A stretch of 64,000 bases of DNA from NCBI GenBank assembly GCA_036365515.1, contig CM070874.1, forward strand, positions 51,428,583 through 51,492,582, written 5' to 3'. The translations under genes and the position numbers were made by a program. Origin of the DNA: Torymus aiolomorphi. Lineage: Eukaryota > Arthropoda > Insecta > Hymenoptera > Torymidae. Positions 1-8,804 of the stretch are shown in pieces; within the stretch, counting starts at the first letter, position 1, and every line of letters starts with the position of its first letter. The notes under the pieces are model-generated. The model had not been told where the DNA came from. It searched no databases and worked only from the letters and a program-made list of their open reading frames with translations.

Positions 1-1
1 G

Positions 2-889
2 GATGAAATGGTGGATGTGTTTAATTCTATCCATGATAGAATTAAATTCACAAAAGAAGTTGAGAAAGATTATCAATTGAGTTTTTTAGATATTAGAGTC
101 ATTAGAGGTAATAATAATAGAGTGAAATTAGATTGGTATAGAAAACCTACATGGTCAGGTAGATTTTTAAATTTTGATTCTCACCACCAATTCGGAAACA
201 AGACAGGTGCGATCAAAGGTGTCATTGACAGAGCGATTAAATTGTCACATAAAGATTTTAGGAAAAAGAATTTAAATTTAGTTAGAGAAACATTTATTAA
301 AAATAGTTATCCCGTAAAATTTATTGATAAAATGATTGATGAGAGAGTGTGGGAAATTTATAATGGTGGATTGAAGCAGCGGTTAGATAATCAAACAAGG
401 AATAGAAATGGAAAGAATGCATATTTTAGTTTACCATATGTTAGAGGTTTGTCGGAAAGGATTAGAAGGGTTTTTAGTAAACATAATATTCAAGTTTTCT
501 TTAGAAATGATAATAATTTAGAAAGGTTATTTAGTAATTGTAAAGACAAGGATGATAAATGTTTGAAATCGGGAGTTGTTTATAAAATTAATTGTAGGGA
601 TTGTAATGGTTGTTATATTGGTCAAACGGGTAGATATTTGAAAAAGAGAATATATGAACATCAATATAGTTTACGCAGCTCAAGTTGTACATCGGGTTTG
701 AAAGAACATTGTTTAAATAGTTTGCATTCTTTCGATTTTGGGAGTGTGGATATTTTGGAACAGGGGATTAAGAATAAATATAAGAGGGAAAGCCTTGAAA
801 GTATTCACATTCTAAGAAATCGGAATAATGTAAATTTAATGATAGAGTCAAGTAAATTAGATAGCATTTATCATTCTTTATTAATTTAA
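2..889 (+). CDS. Penelope-like element: RT C-terminus plus GIY-YIG endonuclease (5' partial)
   Basis: The frame is already open at the window edge, so the start lies upstream and the Met at base 8 is internal. The first ~110 residues match the post-catalytic part of Penelope-like reverse transcriptases: a FLDIRV block, then WYRKPTWSGRFLNF and a DRAIKLS block. The C-terminal third (about residues 185-260) is a GIY-YIG nuclease: GVVYKIN, a Cys-x2-Cys pair (CRDC), YIGQTGR, then a conserved Arg and EH. In this retroelement class the two activities are fused in one polyprotein used for target-primed reverse transcription. The frame is intact to its TAA stop in this window. Compared with the copies at 25-30 kb, RT and nuclease are here still in one frame. 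It belongs to the same class but a different family, as the sequences are diverged. Confidence 0.9.
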   Translation, partial: DEMVDVFNSIHDRIKFTKEVEKDYQLSFLDIRVIRGNNNRVKLDWYRKPTWSGRFLNFDSHHQFGNKTGAIKGVIDRAIKLSHKDFRKKNLNLVRETFIKNSYPVKFIDKMIDERVWEIYNGGLKQRLDNQTRNRNGKNAYFSLPYVRGLSERIRRVFSKHNIQVFFRNDNNLERLFSNCKDKDDKCLKSGVVYKINCRDCNGCYIGQTGRYLKKRIYEHQYSLRSSSCTSGLKEHCLNSLHSFDFGSVDILEQGIKNKYKRESLESIHILRNRNNVNLMIESSKLDSIYHSLLI

Positions 890-1110
890 GTGAGAATGGC
901 AAGTTGGAGAGGGGAATGTAGCGGGTGGTGGGGTAAGAGAAAAGAAGGGGGTATGGGTGCATGGTATATAAGGAGGTGTATCGCGGGTTTTATTTCAGTC
1001 CCTGAGGAGGAGCCGGAGCAGGCTCGAAACGTCGGACAATGTGGTGGTGGTGGGCAGTCAGATCGTCCTTTGCTAACAAAGTTTTTTCCAGATTTTAATT
1101 AAGTTTTTAT
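890..1110 (+). other. 3' noncoding region of the Penelope-like element
   Basis: G-rich untranslated tail after the nuclease stop codon. It contains a TATA-like GTATATAAGG at 964-973 and the hammerhead-like core described separately. The right boundary is not defined; there is no clear poly(A). Bases 1111-1397 beyond it hold no gene I can recognise. Confidence 0.5.
1002..1033 (+). ncRNA. hammerhead-ribozyme-like core in Penelope-like 3' region
   Basis: The order of elements fits a minimal hammerhead: CTGAGGA (consensus CUGANGA) at 1002-1008, a 5-bp stem II (GAGCC 1010-1014 with GGCTC 1021-1025, loop GGAGCA), then GAAA at 1026-1029 and C-GTC. Penelope-like pLTRs are known to carry such minimal type-I motifs. 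Stem I and a real stem III were not established by eye, so activity is unproven. Confidence 0.45.
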
Positions 1111-1397
1111 TTCAGATTCTGCGGGGGTGATTATAAACAAGGGCAATCTGACTGCCATAAATATTAATTATTTTAATTTAATTTGTAAGACTGTAAGACC
1201 GATGGAAAAATTCTTATCAGTTTTTCTTCTTATTCTTAAACCTTTTTTATATTTTTGCTGTTTTCTTCTTTTTAAGATAAAACAAACCCCACAAGTAACT
1301 GATTCGTTTGTTTCAGTAAAATATCGGTTCATAGGTAAACAAAAGGCTAAATTTTGTACCATACCACTTAACTCGAGATCGTATTTTGTTTGTAAAA

Positions 1398-1690
1398 CTC
1401 AAAACTTAAGTATTACTTGAAAAATTACTTAACCAATAACTTATGGACTTATCAAGAAAAATTAAGTAATAACTTAAGAAATTACTTAAGCAATTACTGG
1501 AGTTATTATTTAAATTTTTGGTTCATTATTTAAGTAATTACTTAACTAATTATTTAAGTAATGTCTTAAGCAACAACTTAAGCAATTGCTTAACTCGTTA
1601 CTCAAATGTTGAAGATAATTGTTAAGTAATAACTTATGTAATTGCTTGAGCAATTACTTAAGCAATGATTTGAGAAATAACTGGGTAGCG
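1398..1690. repeat. degenerate tandem repeat of palindromic TTAAGTAATTACTTAA units
   Basis: Many copies of ACTTAAG/CTTAAG words spaced by AATTAC follow one another, each nearly self-complementary. The array could fold into many small hairpins. No coding capacity. Confidence 0.7.
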
Positions 1691-1724
1691 ATCGTTCCCC
1701 CTGCGAGGGTAGCTCGCGAAGACC

Positions 1725-1935
1725 CGGTGTAGTACTTTATTCCCAGCTCCACTATGGCCATTTCATAGATTTGAAAAGTTATTTATGTGTTATAATTTTG
1801 TTAGTTTTAATCCAATTCACCATAAACGTACAAAATTAGACTATGCTACTTTATTCCCACATAGGCGGGAATAAAGTAAAAGAGGGAATCAGACGCCACT
1901 TCTGACCCGCTTATAAAGTGGCCATTATAGTAGAG
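1725..1935. repeat. hairpin-rich element fragment with TACTTTATTCCC words
   Basis: Contains a self-complementary stretch TTTATTCCC-acataggc-GGGAATAAA near 1850-1876 and related TACTTTATTCCC copies at 1733 and 1848. A comparable arrangement (TTTACGCCC-GTGT-GGGCGAAA) occurs inside the palindrome arms near 21.93 and 23.12 kb, so this may be a fragment of a related TIR element. Confidence 0.4.
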
Positions 1936-1940
1936 AGGGG

Positions 1941-2700
1941 AATAAATTAAATAAGGCATTGTATGGATTGAGAGAAAACCCAAGAGCTGGGTACGAGTGC
2001 TTCGACGATTATATCGACACTCCCTACGAAAACTAGCACGATTCAGATTTCCACGAAGACTAGTCCATTTCAGCGTTGGCCGCGAAGACTAGCACGCCCC
2101 GTTGATTTGCGTTGAAGACTAGCCCGATCCGCTTGATTGCGGCGAAGACTAGCACATTCCACTGCCTCTTATGTAAATTAACACGGTGACGCGAAGTGCT
2201 AGTTTTCGCGGAAAGCTTGCGAATCGTCTTACTTTTCGTCGCAAACTCGCGAATCGTGCTACTTTTCGTCGCAATCTTACGAATTGTACTATTATTCGGC
2301 GCAAACTCGTGAATGATGCTAGTTTTCGCGGCAACCTCGCCAATTGTACTAGTATTCGCGGCAAAGTCGTGAGTTATGCTAGTTTTCGTTGCAGTTTTCT
2401 GAAATGTGCTAGTCTTCGTGAGGAGGCCAAAAAAGGTGATAGTTTTCGTAGGGAGCGTCGATATAGTTGAATTAGGATTCCAAAAGAGTGAGAGTGATTA
2501 CTGCCTGTACATAAAATATGAGAGAAACGAAACACTATACTTAATTCTATTTGTAGATGATTTATTAACCTGTGGAAAAATCGAAAAAAGAATAGATGAG
2601 TTGAAAACCGAATTGTTAAATAAATTTGCAATGAAAGATTTAGTAAAGTTAAATCTTATTTTAATAAGTGAATCTAACGGCTATTTAGGGTGAAAGATAA
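1941..2700 (+). pseudogene. Ty1/copia reverse transcriptase fragment, split by a foldback insertion
   Basis: Two pieces of one copia RT flank an insertion. Bases 1941-2014 encode LNKALYGL-RENPRA-Y-CFDDYI, the conserved ALYGL block before the catalytic centre. Bases 2465-2695 resume in a compatible frame with ELGF, SDYCLY and the catalytic LFVDDLL, followed by a MKDLVKLN block. Removing the insertion and one ATAT target copy restores a continuous DDYIVELGF reading, so the two pieces were one gene. Upstream pol, downstream RNase H and LTRs are missing, so this is a dead fragment. It is not the same copy as the element at 60-63 kb, which is on the other strand. Confidence 0.8.
2015..2460. mobile_element. 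foldback-like element of inverted 30-bp minisatellite arms
   Basis: 446 bp inserted in copia RT, flanked by ATAT direct repeats (2011-2014, 2461-2464). Ends are inverted: CGACACTCCCTACGAAAAC on the left and its near-complement at 2442-2460. The right arm (about 2191-2460) is nine units of exactly 30 bp, each starting GTGCTAGTTTTCG-like; the left arm (2015-2160) carries about five units in the opposite orientation. This resembles Foldback-type TIRs made of short tandem repeats. No transposase. On the + strand the right arm reads as a ten-residue periodic open frame (ASFRRKLANC-like), a consequence of the 30-bp period. Confidence 0.75.
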
Positions 2701-2912
2701 GGAAGGTAACTAACTTATCAATCACTTCTTTTCTGTATATGTGTTTAAATACATCTTTAAATTTTTAGAAGCTATTTGAAACAATAAGTAGCAGTCAAGA
2801 ATTATGCACAATATTGTAATAATTAAAGTGCAGTCAATAATTTTTAAACGATATGGAAAAGGAAGGTAAACGTATAAGATAAAAAATGAGAACGAAAAAA
2901 AAACGGCCCAGA

Positions 2913-2985
2913 TTGAATCGAACCGACAACCTTCTGCATACCGGGCAGCTACGCTACCATTTGCGCCACCGGGATGACGATCCTT
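2913..2985 (-). other. tRNA-like sequence (degenerate tRNA or SINE head)
   Basis: On the minus strand there is an A-box-like TGGCGCAAATGG, a 4-bp CTGC/GCAG anticodon-like stem, and a B-box-like GGTTCGATTCA at proper spacing, followed by a T-run. The T-arm does not close properly, so it is probably a tRNA-derived relic rather than a functional tRNA. Confidence 0.4.
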
Positions 2986-3516
2986 TCCAAACCCCAACCA
3001 CTACTAATCTTTCTCAATTTTATTTCCCAAATCCCCCCGTCTGCATTATTTTCAGCCGAAGCAGACAATATTATAGCAGACAAGGCTCTAGGGAGAAATA
3101 AATTTGAAAAATTTAGATCACTTCTAAAAAATAGTTTAACTAGTTTCTAGTATATAAGTCGTTCAATATATATAAGTCGTTTATTTTATCCGATCACGGC
3201 ACATTATTTAACAATAGGCAACTAAAAAAATAAAATGTAAGTTTTTTTTATTTGATATTTGCAATTGTTAATAAAAAATTATTTAAACAAATTATGCCGA
3301 AAGTCGTTATTTTGAAAAACGGGCTGCTCCAATAAAGTGTACGGAAAAAATCACGAAGATTACCCAAATAACTTTTTTTCGTTAGAGTCGAATTTATTAT
3401 TGTAAAATGGTTATAAATAATTGCATACTAGAGAATGAAAGTGACTATATAAAGTCCCGAGCCAAATCAGAGCCAGATGGCGTCAAACTAATTAGTGCAA
3501 TAATAGGAAAACAAAC
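2986..3516. other. AT-rich spacer, no gene seen
   Basis: No frame with recognisable content. A short local duplication (TATATAAGTCGTT) occurs near 3150-3180. Confidence 0.5.
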
Positions 3517-3528
3517 AATAAAATATAC

Positions 3529-3883
3529 GTAGTTGACTTTATCACTCATGTTCATTGTATTTCTTAAGGGAATCGATGAAATAATGAGTACACAAGATAA
3601 TTTAATTCATTCTGTGCAACGTTTCGGTAATACAATTATTACCTTTATCAAGCACATATTATTTGGTGTAGTCAAGGGTATAAAGTATGGAATAATTATA
3701 AGCACAAGTATTGATAAGAAGGACTGGAGATCAATACTTGTGCTTATAATTATTCCGTACTTTATACCCTTGACTACACCAAATAATATGTGCTTGATAA
3801 AGGTAATAATTGTATTACCGAAACGTTGCACAGAATGAATTAAATTATCTTGTGTACTCATTATTTCATCGATTCCCTTAAGA
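3529..3883. mobile_element. hammerhead-like palindrome 1 (Penelope-type derivative)
   Basis: 355 bp flanked by a 12-bp direct repeat AATAAAATATAC (3517-3528, 3884-3895). It starts with a ~29-base non-palindromic end (GTAGTTGACT...) and then two arms that are almost perfect inverted copies meeting near 3718-3728. Each arm holds TTGATAA, a GGTAAT/ATTACC stem and GAAACGTTGC. The same architecture, including the asymmetric end, recurs at 45398-45760, and the asymmetric end resembles the end of the Penelope-like unit at 25.16 kb. The long target duplication fits retrotransposition better than cut-and-paste. Mirror-image frames reading VFLKGIDEIM on both strands are by-products of the palindrome. 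Confidence 0.7.
3794..3825 (+). ncRNA. degenerate hammerhead-like core, right arm of palindrome 1
   Basis: TTGATAA (3794-3800, versus CUGAUGA), a perfect 6-bp stem GGTAAT (3802-3807)/ATTACC (3814-3819), then GAAAC. The mirror copy lies at 3620-3650 on the minus strand. Core substitutions suggest it is decayed. Confidence 0.3.
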
Positions 3884-3899
3884 AATAAAATATACATAT

Positions 3900-4313
3900 T
3901 GTTACGAATAGAAGCTCATACGAGCCCGAGAATGCAGTGGCGAGTCAACAACTCACGGGACAATGACCGCCACAATAGGCCTCGGTAAACGTGGAAGCGC
4001 GGCAAGGCTCGAACGAGAGTCAGCAATCCACGAGGCACAGAACTTTCCAGCACCTTGACCATTGGCAAAAAGCTGAGGTGGATACCGAATTTCCCAATCA
4101 AGATCAATTAATAATATCCGCATTTCTATTCCCACTCAAAGACAGCCGGAGACGAGTATAAATATGGGAACCCGGGATGCACAACGGAGAGTACCAACAA
4201 CGAAAGAGGACGAGAGGGTACGGACCACCAAAAGAAGTAGACCAACTAGCAAGACAAGTGAGGACGAAGTCACGACCCCGCGAGGAAGACACTAACGAGC
4301 CAATCGCGCTGCC

Positions 4314-4369
<56 letters not shown>

Positions 4370-4495
4370 GATTTGTATAAAAATAATTAATAAGTTGTAA
4401 ATAAAATATAATAAATTTACAATCAGCAAAAACCATATATTTCGAGTCATTTCTTTATTGCGTACAAAACAAAAATTAAGTATTTTTCAGTAACA
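3900..4495 (+). mobile_element. candidate solo LTR (TGTTAC...GTAACA)
   Basis: Begins TGTTAC at 3900 and ends GTAACA at 4490-4495. It contains a TATA-like GTATAAATATGGG near 4157-4169 and AATAAA-type polyadenylation words near 4400-4412. No adjacent primer-binding site or coding region, and no clean target duplication, so it is a solo or decayed LTR of unknown family. Internal CT/TA microsatellite at 4319-4370. Confidence 0.45.
4319..4370. repeat. (CT)n(TA)n microsatellite
   Basis: About 32 bases of CT repeats followed by about 18 bases of TA repeats. Confidence 0.95.
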
Positions 4496-4740
4496 TAAAT
4501 ATCATTATCGCGAGGGTTCTCAAATTGATCCAAGGCTCTCAATTACATTAAGATATAAAATTATCTAGAAATCAAATAAGTAAATGAACTTAAAGTAATT
4601 CAAAGAATTTTGTTTCCTACGCTCACGTGTGCCCTGCCTGCCCCTCAAAGGGGCTTCATTAAGTTCCATTTATTTTTTTTACGCATCGTAGAGTAAAGAT
4701 GAAAAAAGAAGGTTAAAATTCATGTAATAAGATAAAAAAA

Positions 4741-4773
4741 ACCGCTGCCAATCATTGGCACATAGCTTCCTCC
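4741..4773 (-). repeat. dispersed 33-bp hairpin motif, copy 1
   Basis: Minus strand reads GAGGAAGCTATGTGCCAATG-ATTGGCAGCGGT followed by a T-run. GCCAAT/ATTGGC forms a stem. Near-identical copies occur at 8414-8446 and 19653-19683 on the plus strand, so it is the end of some dispersed repeat family, probably one terminating in a Pol III-style T-run. Confidence 0.6.
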
Positions 4774-4796
4774 AAATTAATGTATCGTTCCTATAT

Positions 4797-4872
4797 GTAT
4801 CAAGGAGCGCGGGAGCGCTTCGAAGGCAAGTATAGAATAAGCCTGAGGGTCGACCGCGCTATTCTTACATTG
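4797..4872 (+). repeat. dispersed repeat, GCGCTCCCGCGCTCC family
   Basis: CAAGGAGCGCGGGAGCGCTTCGAAGGCAAGTATAGAA reappears inverted at 35822-35858, with a flanking ATTGAAATGGGT word also shared in inverted order near 35775. Remnant of an unidentified mobile element; the surrounding 4496-5100 holds no gene. Confidence 0.6.
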
Positions 4873-5102
4873 AAATGGGTGCTCGAGATTTTGAAATATT
4901 CACTGCGTTTTTAAATCGCATTTATATTATTCCAATTAAGTATAAACAAGATCTATTTTTGGTAACTATGTATAAAAAAAGTTTCATGCAAATAGATGCT
5001 CTCATATTAGAGTTATCAAGCAATGAAAAATTTTATGTCCCGTTTTCGATTTCATTTTCTCCGTGTTTCATCAGACTTCCGGTTTCTTCCGACTTCCGCC
5101 TT

Positions 5103-5103
5103 T

Positions 5104-5149
<46 letters not shown>
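5103..5149. repeat. (TA)n microsatellite, TRIM target
   Basis: A pure TA run immediately abutting the left LTR of the TRIM; the four bases before the LTR are ATAT. Confidence 0.9.
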
Positions 5150-5154
<5 letters not shown>

Positions 5155-5363
5155 CGGAGATCACAGATTCGGCGCTAGTCGACGCATAGTAGAGCCTTGT
5201 GATACCGGCATTCCGGGAAATCACGCATATATTGGGTTGGGTGAGTGTGCGATCGATAGCCTTGTGGTTAGGGCGCTCGACTCTCGTCCGGACGAATCGG
5301 GTTCAAATCCCGATGCCATCGCCTATTTTTTTCTGTTTCTCCTAAATCTGTAATCCCGTTACA
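5150..5363 (+). repeat. left LTR of TRIM (214 bp)
   Basis: Starts TATAACGG and ends CCGTTACA, which are near-inverted apart from TA instead of TG at the first two bases. Shares ~165 bp with the right copy and contains the tRNA-like segment. Confidence 0.75.
5249..5323 (+). tRNA. tRNA-like Pol III promoter segment within the TRIM LTR
   Basis: 74-nt span with six of seven acceptor pairs (GCGATCG with CCATCGC), A-box-like TAGCCTTGTGG, a perfect B box GGTTCAAATCC and a proper T-arm (TCGGG/CCCGA), followed by a T5 run at 5326-5330. The anticodon arm does not fold as a normal 5-bp stem, so it is unlikely to be a decoding tRNA. The right LTR (6029-6100) keeps A and B boxes but has lost the 3' acceptor strand. 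Confidence 0.5.
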
Positions 5364-5364
5364 G

Positions 5365-5382
5365 TGGCGCCCAACGAAAATA
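5365..5382 (+). promoter_or_regulatory. primer-binding-site-like TGGCGCCCAACG of TRIM
   Basis: One base after the LTR end. Same core as TGGCGCCCTAACG at 41059 in the gag-only element. The matching tRNA 3' end was not identified. Confidence 0.6.
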
Positions 5383-5922
5383 ACCCGCGATCGGAAACTT
5401 ACGTTCCGATGCTTTCGAACCTTCGGTCCTCAGTATTTATTCCTCCCACACCCATCATGCTGCGCATCACATCTCGCTCCCCCGAAAATTGACCCCGTGG
5501 ATGACTGTGTGCACAGGTATAATTGTCACAGGCAAAGTACTACTTGTCGCCTCTTCCTCGTAGTTGTGTATACGTTTACGTGATAAATACTTCAGCATCG
5601 CACGATAGGATTACTACCGCGTATACCAGTCTGAGAAGGGTCGCCATAGGGTATAGAAACATGGACCGACCCAATGCAGCAATCGTGGCTCGGGTGGTGA
5701 TCGCGCCGCGTCTCTCGTCAGTTATATTAGCGAATGTGTATCGGACTTGCACTTCGCGCTGCATCGAGCACATCATTTCTCCACACAAAGCAGAGTAGTG
5801 CACACAGATAAGTGTGAGTCTCGAGATCGATGGAATTAATCCCGATCTGGCCTCCCGAGACAGGAGAAAATTAAAAAGCGCCTCCTATAGGTATCTTGCG
5901 CTCCTAAGGATAGGTCGCGTTT

Positions 5923-5933
5923 GGGGTGGGAGG
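5923..5933 (+). promoter_or_regulatory. polypurine tract of TRIM
   Basis: GGGGTGGGAGG directly before the right LTR start at 5934. Confidence 0.6.
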
Positions 5934-6100
5934 TATAACGGAGATTACAGATTCGGCGCTAGTCGGCGCATAGTAGATCCCTGTGATACCGGCATTCCGG
6001 GAAATCACGCATATATATTGGGCTGGGTGAGTGTGAGATCGGTAGCCCCGTGGTTAGAGCGCTCTACTCTCGTCCGGACGAATCGGGTTCAAATCCCGAG
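5934..6100 (+). repeat. right LTR of TRIM (3'-truncated)
   Basis: Matches 5150-5315 with scattered substitutions. Similarity stops at about 6099, just after the B box, and unrelated AT-rich sequence follows. Confidence 0.7.
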
Positions 6101-6314
6101 ATTTTTTTACATAAACAGTTATTTTACTTTAAATACAAAATAGTTGATACGTAAAGATTTATATATTGTATAAAATTGTACTTACAATAAAAAATAGAGA
6201 AAAAATAGAGATTGGAATTATGCACTACAATATGTTGACAAAATGTTTAAAAAGAGCCTTTATGAACTATCTCTCATCATATATCAGATTATTACACGAA
6301 AAAAAAAATTGTGT

Positions 6315-6515
6315 TGGAAAAATTACTATTTTTTATATAGTAAACCGTGGGACAGATTCAAATTTTCATGAAAATTACTATAATTTATGGTAAAAATTGG
6401 TATTTGTGTAGTAAAAGTTACAAAATTATAGCAATTTTTACTATAAATTATAGTAATTTTCATGAAAATTTGAGTCTGTCCCATGGGTACTATAGAAAAT
6501 AGTAATTTTTTCTAC
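6315..6515. mobile_element. small palindromic MITE-like element
   Basis: About 85-bp arms are near-perfect inverted copies (GGGACAGATTCAAATTTTCA... and its complement) around a ~30-bp loop. No coding sequence. The target duplication was not resolved in AT-rich surroundings. Confidence 0.65.
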
Positions 6516-6835
6516 GAAATTTTTCTCCATGTATATACACTTATACAGAGATAAATGTTATGCACGCAATCCAAACTCCAGAATGCATATTACCAAACCA
6601 GTATGGCTATGGCCCCATGCTTCATAAAAAGCTTATAGCACCAACACTTCACATGACATGACTCATAAATTCACTGCCTAACTTTCTGACAAAAACAAAG
6701 GTTCTAATGTATGTACATCCCTCTACATGCCAGCACATATTTTGCTTTCTTTAAAAGTTGATTTGAATCAGCACTATGTGTTTTATGTAAAAGTAAGAAT
6801 AGACTCAATTATATTTACATTATATTACAGATTTA

Positions 6836-7640
6836 TTTATTTAGAGATATAAGGAAAATATGCCCCGGCCCTCGAGCATTTAGAAAACTTGAAGCTCAAA
6901 GTTGGCCAAGAAGTTGAGTTCTAATGTCACCTACCATTTTCATAACAGTATCAGATACAAATTTTGTTCTTTAATTTTATCAAATTTGAAACGCTCTGAA
7001 CACAGTCATATGGTCAGTTCTTTACGAGTAACCATTGCTGCTTGTTTTTTTGATAATTGAAAAGTTCTCTTATTAAAGTTTTTGGTACTCAGGTTGACGG
7101 ATGTTAAGAGAGAGGGAGGGAGCGAGAGAGAGTGGGGTGAGAAAGATAAGGAGGGAGAGTTTATACAGTCATGAAAAAAATTATTACCATTTGTAGAGAG
7201 TCCTTATTGAATAGATTAAACTAAAAGAAATAAAAGGACTAGACAAATTGTGTTGTTAGAATTTAACGTACTTAAAAAATACCTTTTAAAAAACGTGTTG
7301 ATTGTGGTAAAAAAATATTTAAGCTCTTATTAAAGTTCTTGGTACTCAGTTTCACGGATGTTGAGAGAGAGGGTGAGAGAGGGGAGGGAAAGAGAGAGAG
7401 AGAGAGCGAGTGATAAAGGGAGGGAGGGCGGGAGTGAGTAATACTTGTCTTAGTTTAAACTTTTGTAAAATGTTTCTTAAATATATTTCACAACTTTTTA
7501 AGAGAAAATAATAATTACATAGTGTGATAACGTTATGATGGTTTATTATAGTATAGTATATTTTTAATATCATTAGTAGATGATAGTATTGTTATTCACA
7601 AAAGTTTTAAATTTGAATGTTTCTTCAAGGAGCTCGATAA
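6836..7640. repeat. degenerate repeat region shared with 23.7-24.9 kb
   Basis: Carries an AACTTGAAGCTCAAAGTTGG word (also at 24628 and, weaker, 24770), two copies of TTATTAAAGTT-TTGGTACTCAG followed by GA-rich tracts (7075 and 7328; also 23885), and an ACAGTCATGAAAAAAATTAT word (7166) that matches the ends of the 21-24 kb palindrome. No gene seen. Confidence 0.55.
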
Positions 7641-8413
7641 AATGATTACATTAGTAAAATTTTTTTAAATAATATAATCAAACGCGTATATTCTTAGGTA
7701 TGATGATAATTTAACAATACTATTAATTATTGTAAAGTCATATGAACATTCTTTTTATGTTTTCAGTTTGCAGGAAAAACTTATATACATACCTTATTTT
7801 ATACTTTCAAAGATTATTATTAAGAAGGCAAATTATAGTATATATTTTAAATATAAAATATGATTATTCATTATACTTTTTTTCAGTAGGCATTCGATGA
7901 TTTTTTTTTAATTTTTAAAAAACCATCCAACAAAATGAATTAAAATGTTTAAAAATTATATCTATTATAATCTATTATAATTATGAATTATGCATTATGA
8001 ATGCATTATATTCTGCATTATTACAATTTATTTGTAAGTTATGAACTTTTTTAAAAAAACACGTTTTTGTTAATAACAAAAGAACAATGATAGCTATAAA
8101 TTTTTTTTTCTTAAAAAATATGAATTATGAAATATAAAAAAAAAAGTTTTTGTTAATAATAAAAAAACCGTGATAGCTATTTGTTTTATTATAAAATATA
8201 GATATTTTACTTCTATTTCAAATGATAACTTTATTTATCAGTTCAAAATTTATATAAATTTGATATAAATAAATAATAAATAAATAAATAAATTTAAAAA
8301 TTAACAATTTTTAATATTCATAAATGAATTTAATTATAATTATGCAATAAACTTTTAAAAAATTATAAATTTTGTTATTAAAAATTAATTAAAGGAATCA
8401 ACAAATTACGGTT
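7641..8413. other. very AT-rich, no gene seen
   Basis: Long A and T runs with TAATAAATAAATAA words near 8268-8292. No supported frame. Confidence 0.6.
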
Positions 8414-8446
8414 GAGGAAGCTACGTGCCAATGAATTGGCAGCGGT
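8414..8446 (+). repeat. dispersed 33-bp hairpin motif, copy 2
   Basis: GAGGAAGCTACGTGCCAATG-AATTGGCAGCGGT followed by a T-run; see the copy at 4741. Confidence 0.6.
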
Positions 8447-8804
8447 TTTTTTCTTATTATTGAAATTATTTGTTATGTGACATTTATTTTATTTAAAATA
8501 AAAGTAATATTTCAAAATATAAAATTAAAAAATTGCTATCTACCCTGAGATCAACTTACTCATATTTTCAAAATCATATATAATAACTCCATTTTTTACA
8601 TTATAAATATATTATTATTTAATAATTGTGTATCTTTATTATAAATAATTGTGTACATATTATAAAATTTGAATTTATTCTTCCAATTCTGATTTTTTTT
8701 ATGATCCGTTATAATTTTCGTCATCGTCTTCTTATATTTTCAATAAAATATCGTTTGTTGTTGATTGTACCATTTCTTACAACATCTTAATAAAAAAATA
8801 GAAA

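Larger units (their letters stand above)
5150..6100 (+). mobile_element. TRIM-like non-autonomous LTR retrotransposon
   Basis: Short direct repeats (5150-5363 and 5934-6100) begin identically with TATAACGGAGAT and bracket a ~570-bp interior without coding capacity. A primer-binding-site-like TGGCGCCCAACG follows the left repeat after one base, and a purine tract GGGGTGGGAGG abuts the right repeat. This is the layout of terminal-repeat retrotransposons in miniature. The right LTR is truncated or replaced after ~6099, so the target duplication cannot be checked. Start of LTR and primer-binding site match those of the gag-only element at 40-45 kb, which suggests a shared mobilising partner. Small frames inside are not meaningful. 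Confidence 0.75.

Noticed and set aside
2186..2470. Ten-residue repeat protein (ASFRRKLANC-like)
   Set aside because: A by-product of 30-bp minisatellite units in a foldback element; no start context and no continuation.
3533..3897. Two ~100-residue proteins on opposite strands
   Set aside because: Mirror images produced by a palindrome, with no motif.
5249..5323. Functional host tRNA gene
   Set aside because: The anticodon arm does not pair, and the segment is part of a repeated LTR.
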